Origin: Euglena gracilis
Taxonomy: Eukaryota > Euglenida > Euglenophyceae > Euglenales
Assembly: GCA_039621445.1 (NCBI GenBank)
Contig: CP154955.1
Location: forward strand, 57,816,619-57,880,618
Length of the DNA stretch: 64,000 nt
Direction of reading: 5' to 3'
Shown here: positions 1-11,800 of the stretch, piece after piece
Layout: each line of letters opens with the position of its first letter
How positions within the stretch are numbered: the first letter of the stretch is position 1
Translations under genes and position numbers: made by a program
Notes under the pieces: generated by a model
The model's input: the letters and a program-made list of their open reading frames with translations, nothing else
Databases searched by the model: none
What the model was told of the DNA's origin: nothing

Positions 1-61
1 AACGTTTTCCTAAGAAAACGGAGAAAGCAGGGGCTCCAGATTTTCGTCGCAAGAAAAGTTA

Positions 62-1033
62 ACCCAAAAACACACGGCCTTGATTCTAAAAGACCTGCAG
101 GAAAGTGGCATGTGCATCAACATCAACTGGGAAAAATCAGATGTCACCCCCAGCCAGTAGGTGGAACATTTAGGCTTTTTTCTGGATCTTCAAAAGGGTG
201 TTCTCCAAGTCCCCACAGGGAAGTTAAAGGCCACACGGAAGGAGTTACAAAAGTTTTTAACTCAACCAGAAATGTCCTGCAGAAAAGCTGTAGCAATTTT
301 GGGGCAAATCAGAAGCTTTTTAACTGCACTGCCCTGCCTTGGGGCCTGTAGGGATCTCCTGGTGCAATTTTCAGACCAACATCTTCAACAAGGTTGGGAT
401 CACAAGTTGCCTGTCCGAGAACGCCTGAAAGATCAGGTGAAAGAAATTGGACTTTTATCAAAGGAGAAAGCTAACCAAAAATTCCCAGTAAGAGAAATCT
501 TCTCAGATTTTTCCAACGAGGGGTGGGGTGCACTGGATATAAATTCAGGGAAAAAAGTAGACGAATTTTGGAGATCAGAAAAAGGGCTTCATATCAACCT
601 AAAGGAGTTAAAAGCCTCCATTGCCGCCACTCAAAGCTTGGCAAAACCTGGGGAGACAATACACCTCACTATAGACAATCAAGTAGCTTACAGTTACCTG
701 AAAAAAGGGGGGGAGAAAGTCTCCTTTCAACACTCTCGTGAGACGGTGCCACCAAAAGCAAGTGAAAATTGTCCCAAATTGGGTCAAGTCAGAGGAAATA
801 TTAGCAGATGGCATAAGTCAACGGAAAATAGACAGGGGGAATACACCCTGAAAAAGTCAATGTTCCAAAAATTTTGTTGCATCTGCAAAGAACACAATTT
901 CCCACCTCAAGTGGACATGTTTGCCAGCTCTGGCAATGCTCAACTGCCAAAATTTGTGGCTCGGTGGCATCATCATCAGGCCGTGGCTGTCAACAGCCTA
1001 GAGTATTCCTTAGAAGGTTTCCACCAGGTTTAG
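62..1033 (+). pseudogene. Reverse transcriptase/RNase H fragment of the DIRS-type element
   Basis: Encoded the polymerase thumb and RNase H of the element. The longest clean stretch is 161-1033, opening with a GTG codon directly after the TAG stop at 158-160, so it is a truncated frame and not a real start. RNase H acidic residues are visible in SDFSNEG, NLKELKA and TIDNQ. A frame change around 700-720, at a run of G, separates this from the downstream VDMFASSGNAQLP motif. Confidence 0.72.
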
Positions 1034-1279
1034 GCAAACCCCCCTTGGAAACTAATTTTAATTATTAAGATTGAAACAGAATCCCACCTTCAGTGCATGA
1101 CTGTGATGCCTCACTGGGTTGGGATGTCATGGTGGCCCTTGTTAATAAAGCTGCACGACAGAAGATTTCCAGTGATACAAATACAGCCCCAGTGGGGTCT
1201 TTTCGAAATTGCTTGGGGGAAGAAATGCCCCCAACTCGTTAGCCCCTCCTTTGTCTGATGCTATCAGGGAGGGTCTTCA

Positions 1280-2110
1280 AAATAAAAGCTTCACTTGAAA
1301 ATATCTCATTTTATTTGAGCCAACTGACAAACCTCCCACGTTATGACATCAGTTTTAGAAAGCTCTGGGAGTTCTGTATCCGGGGGGGATTTCCTTCAAA
1401 TGTCAATTTCTGAAGTACCCCAACAGTGCCAGAAATGCTTACTGTGCCTTTTTGCTGATCCATGGGTAGGAAGCTTTAAAATTTACCAGCCAAATCAAAC
1501 TTGCAAGTGGTTTTTGGAACATATCTTCCACAAAATGTGCAGATTTTTGGAGTGCAAAAAAAGTTGAAACTTGAAGAAAAAAATTCTTCCCTCAATCGAG
1601 TGACATTCGTCAAGTGAGGGACTGGACCATTGTGGTGCTCAGACTGCTCCATCTTTGCGGGAGTGTAGACCTCAGCCAACCCAGAAGACTCAAAAGTTGC
1701 TTTGAGGGCAGGATTTAGTGGAGCATCAAGAGGAAGGGAGATAAGGAAGCACATTAGGAACCATTGATCACCCGCCAACCACATGCTTCGTGTCCTGCGA
1801 AACTGGTTGACACTTGTGTGGCCCTGACTTCTCATCAAGGCAAGCCCAGTGGTCCAATGTTTTTGTCGTTGCTTCCCCCTTTTGCCCCTCTCTCTGCCAA
1901 TAGCATTGGTAGAATCACTAAGTTTGGGTGTTCCCATGTCTGGGTTTGGCCCTCGTGGCACAAGGGGGGCGGGGGTCAAAATGTTCAAAAAATTCGGTTT
2001 ACCATCCGAAGTAGTGTGCAAACTGGGTCGGTGGAATAATTCTTCTGCCTTTTCAGAGCATTATTTGAGATTAAATGCCACAGAAAGTGTAGGAAGAAAG
2101 AGCCAGGTTG
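1280..2110 (+). pseudogene. Tyrosine recombinase remnant of the DIRS-type element
   Basis: Reads in pieces in more than one frame. An early piece around 1335-1450 (YDISFRKLWEFCIRGGFPS) resembles the N-terminal SAM-like region of DIRS recombinases. A late piece around 1975-2090 (FGLPSEVVCKLGRWNNSSAF followed by EHY) resembles the C-terminal region ending in the catalytic Tyr. Several stops interrupt it. I did not identify all catalytic Arg/His residues. Confidence 0.55.
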
Positions 2111-2284
2111 TGCGCAAAGCCCCATCTTGGGGAAGTGCTGAGAAAGGTGGGTCCAGTACAAAGCCAAGATGGGCCCACCCCCCACACCAAAAAGACAGGC
2201 TCGCTCACAAGGGGGAGGGTCACCCTAGACTGTTCCACTTCAAATCGTCAGCCAACTGCCAGCACTCAAGCAGTAAGGCAGGAC

Positions 2285-2288
2285 CGCG

Positions 2289-2325
<37 letters not shown>

Positions 2326-2350
2326 CACACACACACACACACACACACAA
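2285..2350. repeat. (CA)n microsatellite
   Basis: Two CA runs separated by a short AAACG interruption. Confidence 0.95.
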
Positions 2351-2446
2351 AACAGCCGGCGCAGAAAGGTGGGTCCCATCTTTGGCTTTGTGCTTCGCAA
2401 GGGGGGTCCCTCCGTCCTGGACTACCGAAATGCTTTGCACCAATTT

Positions 2447-2625
2447 TGGTAAGCAGGGCTTATGTCAGCCAACTGTCGGCGCGAAAAAGTAAGTACGCAG
2501 GGCAGAAATAAGTAAGCAGGGCTTATGTCAGCCAACTGTCGGCAATACGAAAAAGTAAGTACGCAGTACAGAAGTAAGTAAGCCGGGCTTATGTCAGCCA
2601 ACTGTCGGCGCGAAGTAAGAAAGAG
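2447..2625. repeat. Three tandem copies of a ~64-bp unit
   Basis: Each unit carries TTATGTCAGCCAACTGTCGG and AGTAAGTACGCAG. Units start near 2451, 2512 and 2575 and differ by a few bases. A related fragment, GTCAGCCAACTGCCAGC, lies at about 2247. Confidence 0.85.
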
Positions 2626-5600
2626 TAAGAAGACCCCCAGCAAAATCGCACTCCTCCGAGGTAGCCTGAGAGGGGAGGAAGGGACAAACACCAAGTAACA
2701 ACAGGGCAACGAAGACAGGACCCCACTTGGGGGCAGTGCGGAGCCCGAGGTGTCGGCCCCAAAAAACACCCGGCGCAGAGGAGCAGGTCCCATCCGTGCA
2801 GTGCTGAGCAATGGGGATAAGGCGAAACTTTCTTAGCTGATGGGCCATTTTGCCGGGGCCAGGTTGGGGGGTTTGGACAAAGTGGCCGTTCCGGGCGGGA
2901 CCTGAGCTGGGGCCCCTAGTCAAACGCGCCACACTAGACAATGAAAGCACGACCAGCAAGCAAGCCTCACAAGGCCTTTGCGCGTCGCCTCCGTGTCCCG
3001 TCCTCACTCTGCGGTGTGCCCGAGGGAGTGCGACTTTCTCTACTCTTTCAATAGGCTGAATGGGCCACTTCATTCCGGGTCATTTTTCATGTCAACGTTG
3101 GTGGTTCCATCCCTCAGAAAAGAATCTGAATGAGTCAGCTTGCGCTGATTATAAGTGCCTGCGGGGAACAGGCCAAACGCCAAAATGAACGACTAACCGC
3201 CACGAGAGTGGCGTGGCCTCAGCAAGCGCAGAGGGAGCTCAAAAATAGAATAGTTGGCAGTCATTTGAAAGAAAATCAGGTGCTGAGTGGTTTTTGACAC
3301 TTTGGAACTTGCTGGTGGCGGAAAGATCCAGAAAATCCTTTTTTGGGAATTGGTTGGAACAAAGCCCCCCAACCACAATAATGTTCACCCCATGAATGTG
3401 ATTTCGTTGGGCAGCAGTCAATGGGGGGCATAAACTTTGGGGGGATATCATGTGGGGGGGCATCATCTGATAAAACATAAATCCACGTTGGGTGCAATTT
3501 TTGTCTAAAAAATGCATCATTTGGAACGTCGTTAAAATCATGCAAATTTTGAACGAAAAACACGGTTCCAACTTTCAAGAAATACATTCTCTGCGGTGAT
3601 GAGAGAGGAAATGGAGGGTGGCGGATGTTGTTTGGGAGACTGAAACGCGCAAAATGTGGATAGGTGTGTGGTACCAGTCAAAGTGCGACCACAGTAGCAA
3701 AAACAAAGCAAAAACGATGGATGGGGGAAAGTCAGCTGGCAAGGAGAGGGGTGGAAGGTGAGCATGGGTACGGGTTCTTTTGTGGCCTGGATAAGCGCAA
3801 GCAGCAGCAGATATCTTTCAAAGCCTCAAAACCAAACAACAATCACATTCTGATTTGTTGGGGTGTGGCAGAAAACCAACCTTTTAGCGCAACCTTTTTG
3901 GTGAATGACACGGGAGAACTCGAGGTGGAAAACAAAGAACGAGGGGAATGAGGATTCCCCATCCCAGAGCGTGAGCGCGCTTATAGCGGACCGCCGCTTC
4001 TACCAGCGGGGTGTGCTTCTGTTTGGACCCTACCCTTGTTGATCTCCTGAAAAACCCTCATCAAAATGGGGGGGGGGGTGCGCTTGCAGGGGACCGCTGC
4101 CTTCGGCGCCAGGGTGCGCTTTCACCCTGCGCTTGTGGCGACCCCGCACTTCCATCAGGGGGGGTTATATGTTGTTGAAAAACACGACACAAAAAAAATA
4201 AAAAAAATTGAAAATAATAAAAATATTGAAATGATATTGAAAATAATCTAAAAAATGAAATTTTTCTGGCCTCTCCAGCAGAATTTTACATTTGACAACT
4301 ATATTTTGATATGCATTTTGATGGAGTTTTGAAGCGATAGAACGCTGATTCTGAAAACAATTCCGTTGGTTGTAAATTTGGAAAGGACAAAAATTTGACG
4401 GAATTTGGCCTCATGGGAAAATCGTGGCCAAAATGCTTCATCCCCCCCCCTTGTGCAGACACGCCAAAATTCTGGGAATGTGGCCATTGACAGGGTGATT
4501 GAGCGGGGGTGTTGTGGACAGGGGGGGGTAAATATGTAATTTTTCTCGGTGAAATTTCCACTGGAAAAAAATTCGCACAAAAATCAAACCATCGTGAGGA
4601 AAAAAATACAAAAAAGAATGCCAAAATGCGAATTCTGACACAATTAAACAAACAAAAAAAATGCAAAAAATTGCAGTTCTGCCCCCCCCCACAAACCAGC
4701 ATCAGAATTACTGCCTTCTCCAAACCTTCCCAACCAATTTCTGGGGGTGTCAACTTTGAACATCCAAAGTCGGGGGTGATGTTTTGTCAAGTGAAAATTT
4801 TCAGGGGCAATTTTCAATGAGGTTCCCGTCCCAAAAGGCATGGCCCTAGGAAATTTCAACGCAGCCCAAACCTTCAAAAAAAATCACACCTCAAAAATCC
4901 TTCAGCAGGACCCGATACAAGCCGATGCCCACAGTGGAGGGCAGAGAAACCAATCTAAATGCACCCAGGGGAAGGGAGTGTCTGACAGGAACAAATGGCA
5001 AAGCTCGTATGCATGCACTGCAAAAGGCTGCATGCACTGGGGGAGGGGCGTGGCAAAATTGTGACTTGGGTGAAATGAGTGTTTTACATAAACAAGACCT
5101 GCGCCTTGTAAGGGGGAGGGTCTGTTGCTGGAGGTGCGGGGAGGGGTTGCTGAAATTCAGCCCAAACAGTCAACAGAAAAAAAAAAGTCTCTCTTTTTTC
5201 AAATAATTGGAGGTGATGCTGTTTTCAGAGAAAAGGTGCATCCAACAACCTAAAAACTCCCAAAAAGTTGCAAACTCAAACTGATTTGATAATTTCCTCT
5301 AAAATTCGGCTTGTTTAATTGCTTAGCTTGCGGGTTTTCCTGCATTTTCCTCTTCTTTGTTGAGTCAACTTCAGGGTTGCTCAAATTTGGGTGTTGGTCG
5401 GTTCAGGCCCAAGGGTTGCTGAAATTTGAAGGGGTTGCTAACATTTGGAGGGGTTGCCCAAATTTGGAGGGGTTACTTCAATTTGGGGGGTGGGGTTTAA
5501 TGCCATGAAACCCCTCTCCCCCCTCTGAAGCAGGGACAAAAGTTCGTTGAAATGGATCAAACAATGGTGTCAAATAACAAGTGGTAAAAATGTACTGAAA

Positions 5601-6400
5601 GTGCATAGGTTTTTTTGGATCATGGTTTGCCTTTCGCACGGAATGTGCACCATGTTTATATTTGCAGTGGGGGTCACGAGACCAGAGAGGAAAAAGACCA
5701 CAAGACCAGAGAGGAAAAAGAAAGAACAGAAATACACAGAACATGGGGTGATTCTAAAAAATGCAATGGGTCATTGATGGATCCTCCTGCGTAAGCTTTG
5801 CTCTGACCCATGAAGGGACAAGATACCTTTAGGCTGATCTTGCACTTAAGCTTTGACTGGTCTGATTGCGTAACTGTGCAAATGCTGGTTTTTAGAATTC
5901 CCAGGTTCAGACTCAGGTTTTTGAACTGGGTTACATGCCGGCTCTCTGCTTGTGGAGTGCCACTGTTTTCTGGGGTTGAAACCTGGAGAATTTCGGTGCT
6001 TTTTGTCCTCCGTGAAATGACGCCAACTCCGGGTTTCCTCTTCCAAGAAACAAAAAATTGCCCAAAAATACAAACCCTGGCCTTGCCGCCGACCTTTCCT
6101 GTGTGGCAACTGAAACCATCAGGTGGTGTTCAGGAGGTTGGGTGACAGATGCACCCCTTTGTTTGCTGTGTGACACCCTACAGCACCCCTCCAGGTATGT
6201 GGGAAATGTGTGCGCACGTGGGCTGTCTGCGGTATAGTGGAGGGTCTTATAGAGAAAGTGAGGGAGGTTTTGCACAGATTTTCGCAGGGCAGACCCGCAC
6301 TCTGGGAAATATATTGAATTCCACTGCAGGTAGAGAAAAAAGGCACCAGCAAAAACTGCACGGCAAATATTTTTCCTATCTCTTTCTCTGATCTTCACAT
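2626..6400. other. Intergenic stretch without recognisable genes
   Basis: Between the retrotransposon remnant and gene 1. No exon-like GC-rich segment with splice borders or recognisable protein was seen on either strand. It holds AT-rich stretches, G/C homopolymers (4068-4077, 4441-4450, 4681-4690) and, at 5380-5490, an imperfect repeat of GGGGTTGCTNAAATTTGGAG units. Confidence 0.6.
5376..5492. repeat. Imperfect tandem repeat of a ~24-bp unit
   Basis: About five units of the form GGGGTTGCTGAAATTTGGA (variants TTGCTCAAATTTGGG, TTGCCCAAATTTGG, TTACTTCAATTTGG). Confidence 0.7.
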
Positions 6401-6402
6401 CA

Positions 6403-6740
6403 GGAATTTCTTAAGGACCCCAGGGGAAAGGGGCTGGCTGGACCCCTTGGGGGCGGGGGGAGGTCCAGGGAGGGTCCTACCGGCTGCCACGCTGGACCTC
6501 GGCGGTTCCCAAACACAGGGGAAAAAAAAGCGGAAATCCAGCTGGGTTCGAAAATTTTCAGCCAAAGGTTTCAGGAATCCAGAAATCCCTCACAAATGGC
6601 TATTTTTTGGCCATTTTGACACGTTTCGGGGGGAAAAAACCCGCGGTTTGCGCCAAAAATCAGTGCAAACTGCGGGTCCAGTGTGGCTTTGCCAATCCAG
6701 CCTAAAAAAAGGCAATGCGAGCTGGCTGGACCCTCTGGGG
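6403..6740 (+). mobile_element. Family B-like element (CAGGAATTTCTTAAGG end)
   Basis: Begins CAGGAATTTCTTAAGGACCC and carries the GGCTGGCTGGACCCC block seen in other family B copies. The opposite end was not located, so the right border is approximate. Confidence 0.5.
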
Positions 6741-6860
6741 GGTGGGGTGGGTGACCGACCCCCCCCCCCCCGGGGGGGCGTACGAAGTGGGTGACAGCTT
6801 TTTGAAGTGACTGACTGCTGTTTAAAAAGTGTAGAAAGTGAACCCCGGGGGTCGGTAAAC
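6735..6860 (+). repeat. Family F repeat (GTGACTGACTG block)
   Basis: Contains GACCGACC, long C and G runs, AGTGACTGACTG and a closing GGGGGTCGGTAAAC. The same block order recurs at 12.7, 18.4, 27.8 and 30.8 kb. Confidence 0.6.
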
Positions 6861-7557
6861 AATGGTATTGTCCATAGCCCTCATTTTAGGACCCAGAATG
6901 GCACCCCAAATTGCCCTGCGTCCAGAAACCTCTGCACCGGGCTTCTGTCCCCCCCCCCGGGCAAAGGAAACTTTGCACAGGGATGGCTTTGTTCAATTCC
7001 CACGGGTTTGCATTGAGGTTTTTTTTGCATATTATTCTCCTTCTGATGTGTGTTGAACAGGCATTCATTGGTTTGTGAAGATCCATCATTCGTCCTTTTT
7101 TCCCTGTGTATACATGCCATTCTGCGTAATGGATGTAAAGCACTGAATTTCTAATACTGGACTTCTTCACTCGGCCAAAATGGCCGAAAATAAATAGATT
7201 TTGGCCAAAATCCCAAAATAGTTTCTGTCGGCTTTGGCACCAGGTGGTCACTTTCAGCCATTCCTGGTGACCCCCCCCCGGGACTGGTTGCGTCTGGAGC
7301 AAAAACCAGTCAGTCACCACCCCGGCACCCCGGGGGAAGGGGGGGGGGGTCGGACACACCTTACACCATGGCGCAGGACGGGCGACCCACTGGCCTCCCC
7401 CAACAGCAAAGGACAGCTGGCCGACACAGGCAATGTGCGAGCATGCGCGACGTGCACCCCAGAAATGGACGAGCCTGAAAAAAAACCCCGCTCGTGACAG
7501 GGCTCAGCCGCACACACAAACACACGCACACACGGAAAGTGCCACGGGGGCAGCGGC

Positions 7558-7653
7558 TCAGAGGTTTTCGGTGTAGTACGTCGACTTGCGCACCAGCCGC
7601 TCGCGCTCGCCACCGTGCGGGGCAGGCCACGGCAGGGACAGGCCCGCCAGTAC
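7558..7653 (-). CDS. Receptor exon 9: cytoplasmic C terminus
   Basis: Reads VLAGLSLPWPAPHGGERERL then VRKSTYYTENL and a TGA stop (7558-7560). The tail is basic, then Ser/Thr/Tyr-rich, suiting phosphorylation of a receptor tail (inference). It is joined to exon 8 across a TIR-type intron flanked by GCGCGG repeats. Confidence 0.7.
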   Translation of the reverse strand, partial: VLAGLSLPWPAPHGGERERLVRKSTYYTENL

Positions 7654-8850
7654 CCGCGCCATCCCACTGCTTACAAGCCCCCCCCACCCCCAGTGGGGAG
7701 GGTCATCTTCTGACATCAATGTAAAAACCCCAAAGGCTGAGAAAATATCTGAAATTAAATTCCATCCTCAAATTGATCTTTTTTGAATTAAACGAATTGA
7801 ATCAAGAAAACTAAAAACAAACTCTGCTCTCCCAGGACATGCAACGAAACATCCGCCGAAAAAAGGGCTAAACATTCGAAGCTTCTTGGCGAAAGGAGGT
7901 CGACATCGGGAGAAAAAATGGATTCCAAGCCTCCTTTGATCGCCGCCAAACCAGCCCAAACATCAAAAATAATGCTATTTTTCGGCCCCGTTCGAGTTCT
8001 GGTGCGGCCCTTTGCCAACCAGGGGTTTTCTTAAGGACCCCAGGGGGGGGGGGTCCTGCGGGCTGGCTGGAAAAAAGGTGCTGGCTGGAAAAAAGGTGCT
8101 GGCTGGAAAAAAGGTGCTGGCTGCCCCCCCCCCAGGGGATGGGCGGTCTGGGGGGGAGGGTCAATCTGGCTGGGGGGCAGGACCCAAAAAATGCCCCAAA
8201 TGCCCCAGATCCAATTTTGGCATTTCCAGCCAAATTTGGAGGTGAAACCCAAAACAACACCCCGCAAAAATGCCATTTGGACATTAATTGCCATTTTGCC
8301 CCTTTTCGATACAGCCCCCCCCACTGGTAGGTAGTCCATAAATAAGGGACAGATATTTGCTTTTTTTGTCAAGGACCCCCGTCAAGGACTGCTCTGTTGC
8401 CAACGGGTTGGCAACAGGAGTTTTCTTAAGCGAGAGGAGACCCTACCCCCGGGGGGGTCCAGCCAGCCAGGACCTTTTCTCCACAGCCAGCACCTCCAAG
8501 CCAGGCTGCAGACCCCCCCTCCCAGGGGTATTCTGAGATACAGTTCCAGCAGGATTTTGATCATTCCTTCCAAACAATTCCGGCACCGTCAGCGCTGGGT
8601 TTCAGCACCGAACCACCCGGGGGTCCTGAACCAAACAATCGGCCGGCCACCCCCAAGCAACAAGCAACGGGGTGGTCCGCGCGCGGATCTTGCGGGTGAG
8701 CAGCACAAAGATGAGGCAGTTGAAGAAGCCCTGGCTGGCGTCGGGAGCGCCCAGGCACCGTGTCGGTTGGACCTCGGACGCAGAGTCGGTACGGAGTAAA
8801 TCGCGCCGGTGAGGGCAGGTGCGACACTGTGATAAACATCTCATGGAGAT

Positions 8851-8890
<40 letters not shown>

Positions 8891-11800
8891 AGACATTATT
8901 ATATTTGCCTTTGATCACAATCCGGAGGTGATTGCAGATCCCGAAAAACTGTGTTCTTTGAAATCCAAATTCATTATAGAAAAAATGCAAATATTTGGAT
9001 TCTGCATTATTCAAAAAATACATGCCAAAATTACCGGTACCCTATTTCGACAACACAATGGTGCATAATTATTCACTCACTTGAAGAAGTGTCCCAAGGT
9101 GATTTCAAACATCAAACAACCCAATCAATCGGACGATCAATCATTTCCAAACATACGTTTTGGGGGTGATTGGCACTTCTCAAATGAAATGTCATCTGGT
9201 GTGTGCAACACAAAGCAAATGAAAGCAAAAGAAATAAACACTGGAAAAGAAATAAGTGGTGTATGCACTTAAAAATGCCAACTGTCTCCAAACCCCTTCA
9301 GAATTTCCAGATGATGGACTTGCTCACACTAAAAACGTGCGATTTGTGGTATCCAGATTTTGAACATGGCAAGGTATCCCAGCGTTGCATTTTAAGCCTG
9401 TTGTGTTGCCGGCAACATGATTACCTCTTCAGATGCATTTGAATTGCTGTGTGCATGTGTGCAGGGCGTTCTTGCAGGGGAAACGTCCGAACCAGCACAA
9501 GGGGCAGGTTGCTGGGTTATTCATGCATGGTCAGGGGCAAGAGCCCTACCAGGTTATCTGGAGACAGGGGTTAAGGCCCGTGTCCCTGAATGAAACCATG
9601 GCGACCTCTCTGATATTGTTTTCCTTCACGGTTGTTCTTTGAGGACACACAGGATGCCATTTGCTGGATGCAGAATTTTGTGGCTGTCAAATTTGCTGTG
9701 AATTACATTGAATGCATGTTGATGTTTACTTCAGGTACCAATACACGCAAAATCTGGGCCGAATGGGGAAACGAAAGCAGGTCAGTGGTTGGAGAAAGCC
9801 ATTCCAGAGAAAAAGGAGTGTTCGTTTTGTTAGTGTATAACGTTTGGGGGGGGTAAATGCAAATTGTACATATTCCATTCTTTATTTTACGCTCGCTGCT
9901 CATTGAAATGGATTTTTGGATTCAAAGCGGGTTTAAGGTCTCCCAGAAAAATGTATTTGAACAACAGCCCCCCCCCCAGGCGCTTCGCCCAGGCAATATT
10001 TGAAGGCGAGGCCAGGGCCAACCTTGGGAGGCCAAATTTGCATGTTAAGAGTTTTTTGTGGGGCATGTGCAAAACAGGAGAAAAAACCCAAAAAAAAAAG
10101 GGACCAAGATCGCCAGAGGCCAACTTCAGGGGGGGCCAAGTTTGCATGGAAGAAGGGGGGGACCAAGCGCCGAGGGGGAGGTATTTGCTTCGGGGGATTG
10201 TGCCTGGGGGGTGGCAATTTAGTGTGGACAATAACCATGTGAGCTCAAACTCCCAAGAGAGAAATTACGGTGGAACCTGAATTTCTTTGAAATTACCTGA
10301 AATTATGGTCAATATACACCGTGGGATGTCGACTTGAGGACATTTTCAAATATCAACTCATCAGTCCATGCTTGGACTACATTGTTTGTATGACCGATTA
10401 GGGAAAAACCTATAAACTACAGATTGAATAATGGTGTGCAAAACTTGAAGGTCACTGGGGACCTATTTGTATGGCACAGGTGCAATTTGTCAGGTGCTTG
10501 CAAAGAGGCATTGGTGCCAATCATGCCAACATGGTGGGGGACAAATAGGGGAGAGGTCATTGATGTCATTGTTCGCTTTTATGGATATTTTCTTGGATGA
10601 TGCCCAGCAAAATGAAACAACGAAATGCTCGTCTCAAATCAAATCTGTGGAATTTTTCACCCTTTCCACACCGTATTTCTCTGCTCTTTTTCCTTGAACT
10701 GCGCACTTGTGGTGTGTTTTACAAGCACCAACAACCCAAAGAAAAAGATGTTCAGAAAATTATAGATGTGTTGAAAAAAGAGGTATTTTGGGGGGGGCAA
10801 GAAGCCTCAATTGCTGTGAGACTGGACTTGCAGTCTAGACAGCAACCTTGCTGAGCATATTCGGGATCCATTGTATGCAAGCTCCAACAGGTTATTTGGG
10901 GGGTTTATGCCACCGGACGAGCGTGCAACTTAGAGGCAAATGCAAAAAAACCCGTTGGGGGTGGGGGCATGAGAGGTGCTGGGCGGCCGCCGAACACCAT
11001 CACCTGGAGGTACCACCCAGCGAGGGGCTGCACGCTGTGGAACAGCGCGGTGTACGTGTGGTACGCCGCGTCCCACACCCGCAGCAGCAGGAACGCGCAC
11101 GGGATCAGCTTGAACTTCGTCTGGAGCTCCCGCATCTCCAGCTGTGTGGCAGGCGGGGCAGGGGAGGAACTTTCATTGAGAGTGCTCAATGGACCTGGTT
11201 TTTCCTGCCCAGCACTTTTTGACCCCCCCCTTCTGTGTCCAGCAAACACTTAAAAACCCCAACCAAGATCCTATTTTTGGGTCCGTTGCTCAAAACCTAG
11301 ACTTCAAAGAAATCATCATTTCTTCAGTTTTCAAAAAAACACCGAAAATTTTCTTTCTGTTTGAGGGCAAAAAAAACAACAAAGAAAGTCGAAATTTCTC
11401 GATGTTTTGGGCAACCTTGCAAGGATGCCAAAAGTCAGTTTTTTGTCCCCTGTGTGTATTTGTGTTCACCAAGTTTCGATACCTGAGAATTTGCCCGCCA
11501 ATGAGCACCCCTGTTCGGACCCTGTTTTTCACCTGGCCCTCACCAAAAGTTGACACCCAAAACCCAAAATAAGTCCCCCCCCTGACTGAGCAAAACCCAA
11601 AAAGTCGAATAAGATGAAATTCCAATCATGACCAATTTACACACGGTGGCCGGCCCTAAGGGCGTCCCTCAAGGGGAGATTCCAAGAAAAACATGACCCG
11701 TCCCTGGGAAACCCCCGGACACCACGGGGCACACCTCGTGGGGGGAGTTGCGGTCCGCGGTGTGGGGGATGAAGTGGGCGCCCTGCGTGACGTGCCAGCT

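Larger units (their letters stand above)
1..2110 (+). mobile_element. Decayed DIRS-type (tyrosine-recombinase) retrotransposon
   Basis: Left-truncated remnant of a retrotransposon that uses a tyrosine recombinase instead of a DDE integrase. From base 62 one frame reads the end of a reverse transcriptase (NWEKSDVTPSQ, then HLGFFLDLQ), broken by an in-frame TAG at 158-160. It continues into an RNase H-like domain: SDFSNEGWGALD, HINLKELKA and IHLTIDNQVAYSYLKK carry the expected D, E and D positions. A frameshift lies near the G run at about 707-713. Then PPQVDMFASSGNAQLPKFVA follows, a motif typical of DIRS/Ngaro elements downstream of RNase H. Farther on, 1343-2090 holds recombinase-like remains, ending in FGLPSEVVCKLGRWNNSSAF, which resembles the C-terminal part of such recombinases. 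Stops and shifts throughout make it non-functional. The family call is by motif memory, not by search. Confidence 0.75.
7654..8676 (-). other. Nonconventional intron 8 of the receptor gene, flanked by GCGCGG repeats
   Basis: Between exons 8 and 9 there is no GT donor in phase. The intron starts (minus strand) ACCACCCCGTTGCTT and ends AAGCAGTGGGATG, an inverted match of 10/13, with GCGCGG repeated at both borders. Removing one copy and the intron joins RKIRAR to VLAGL in frame. Confidence 0.65.
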
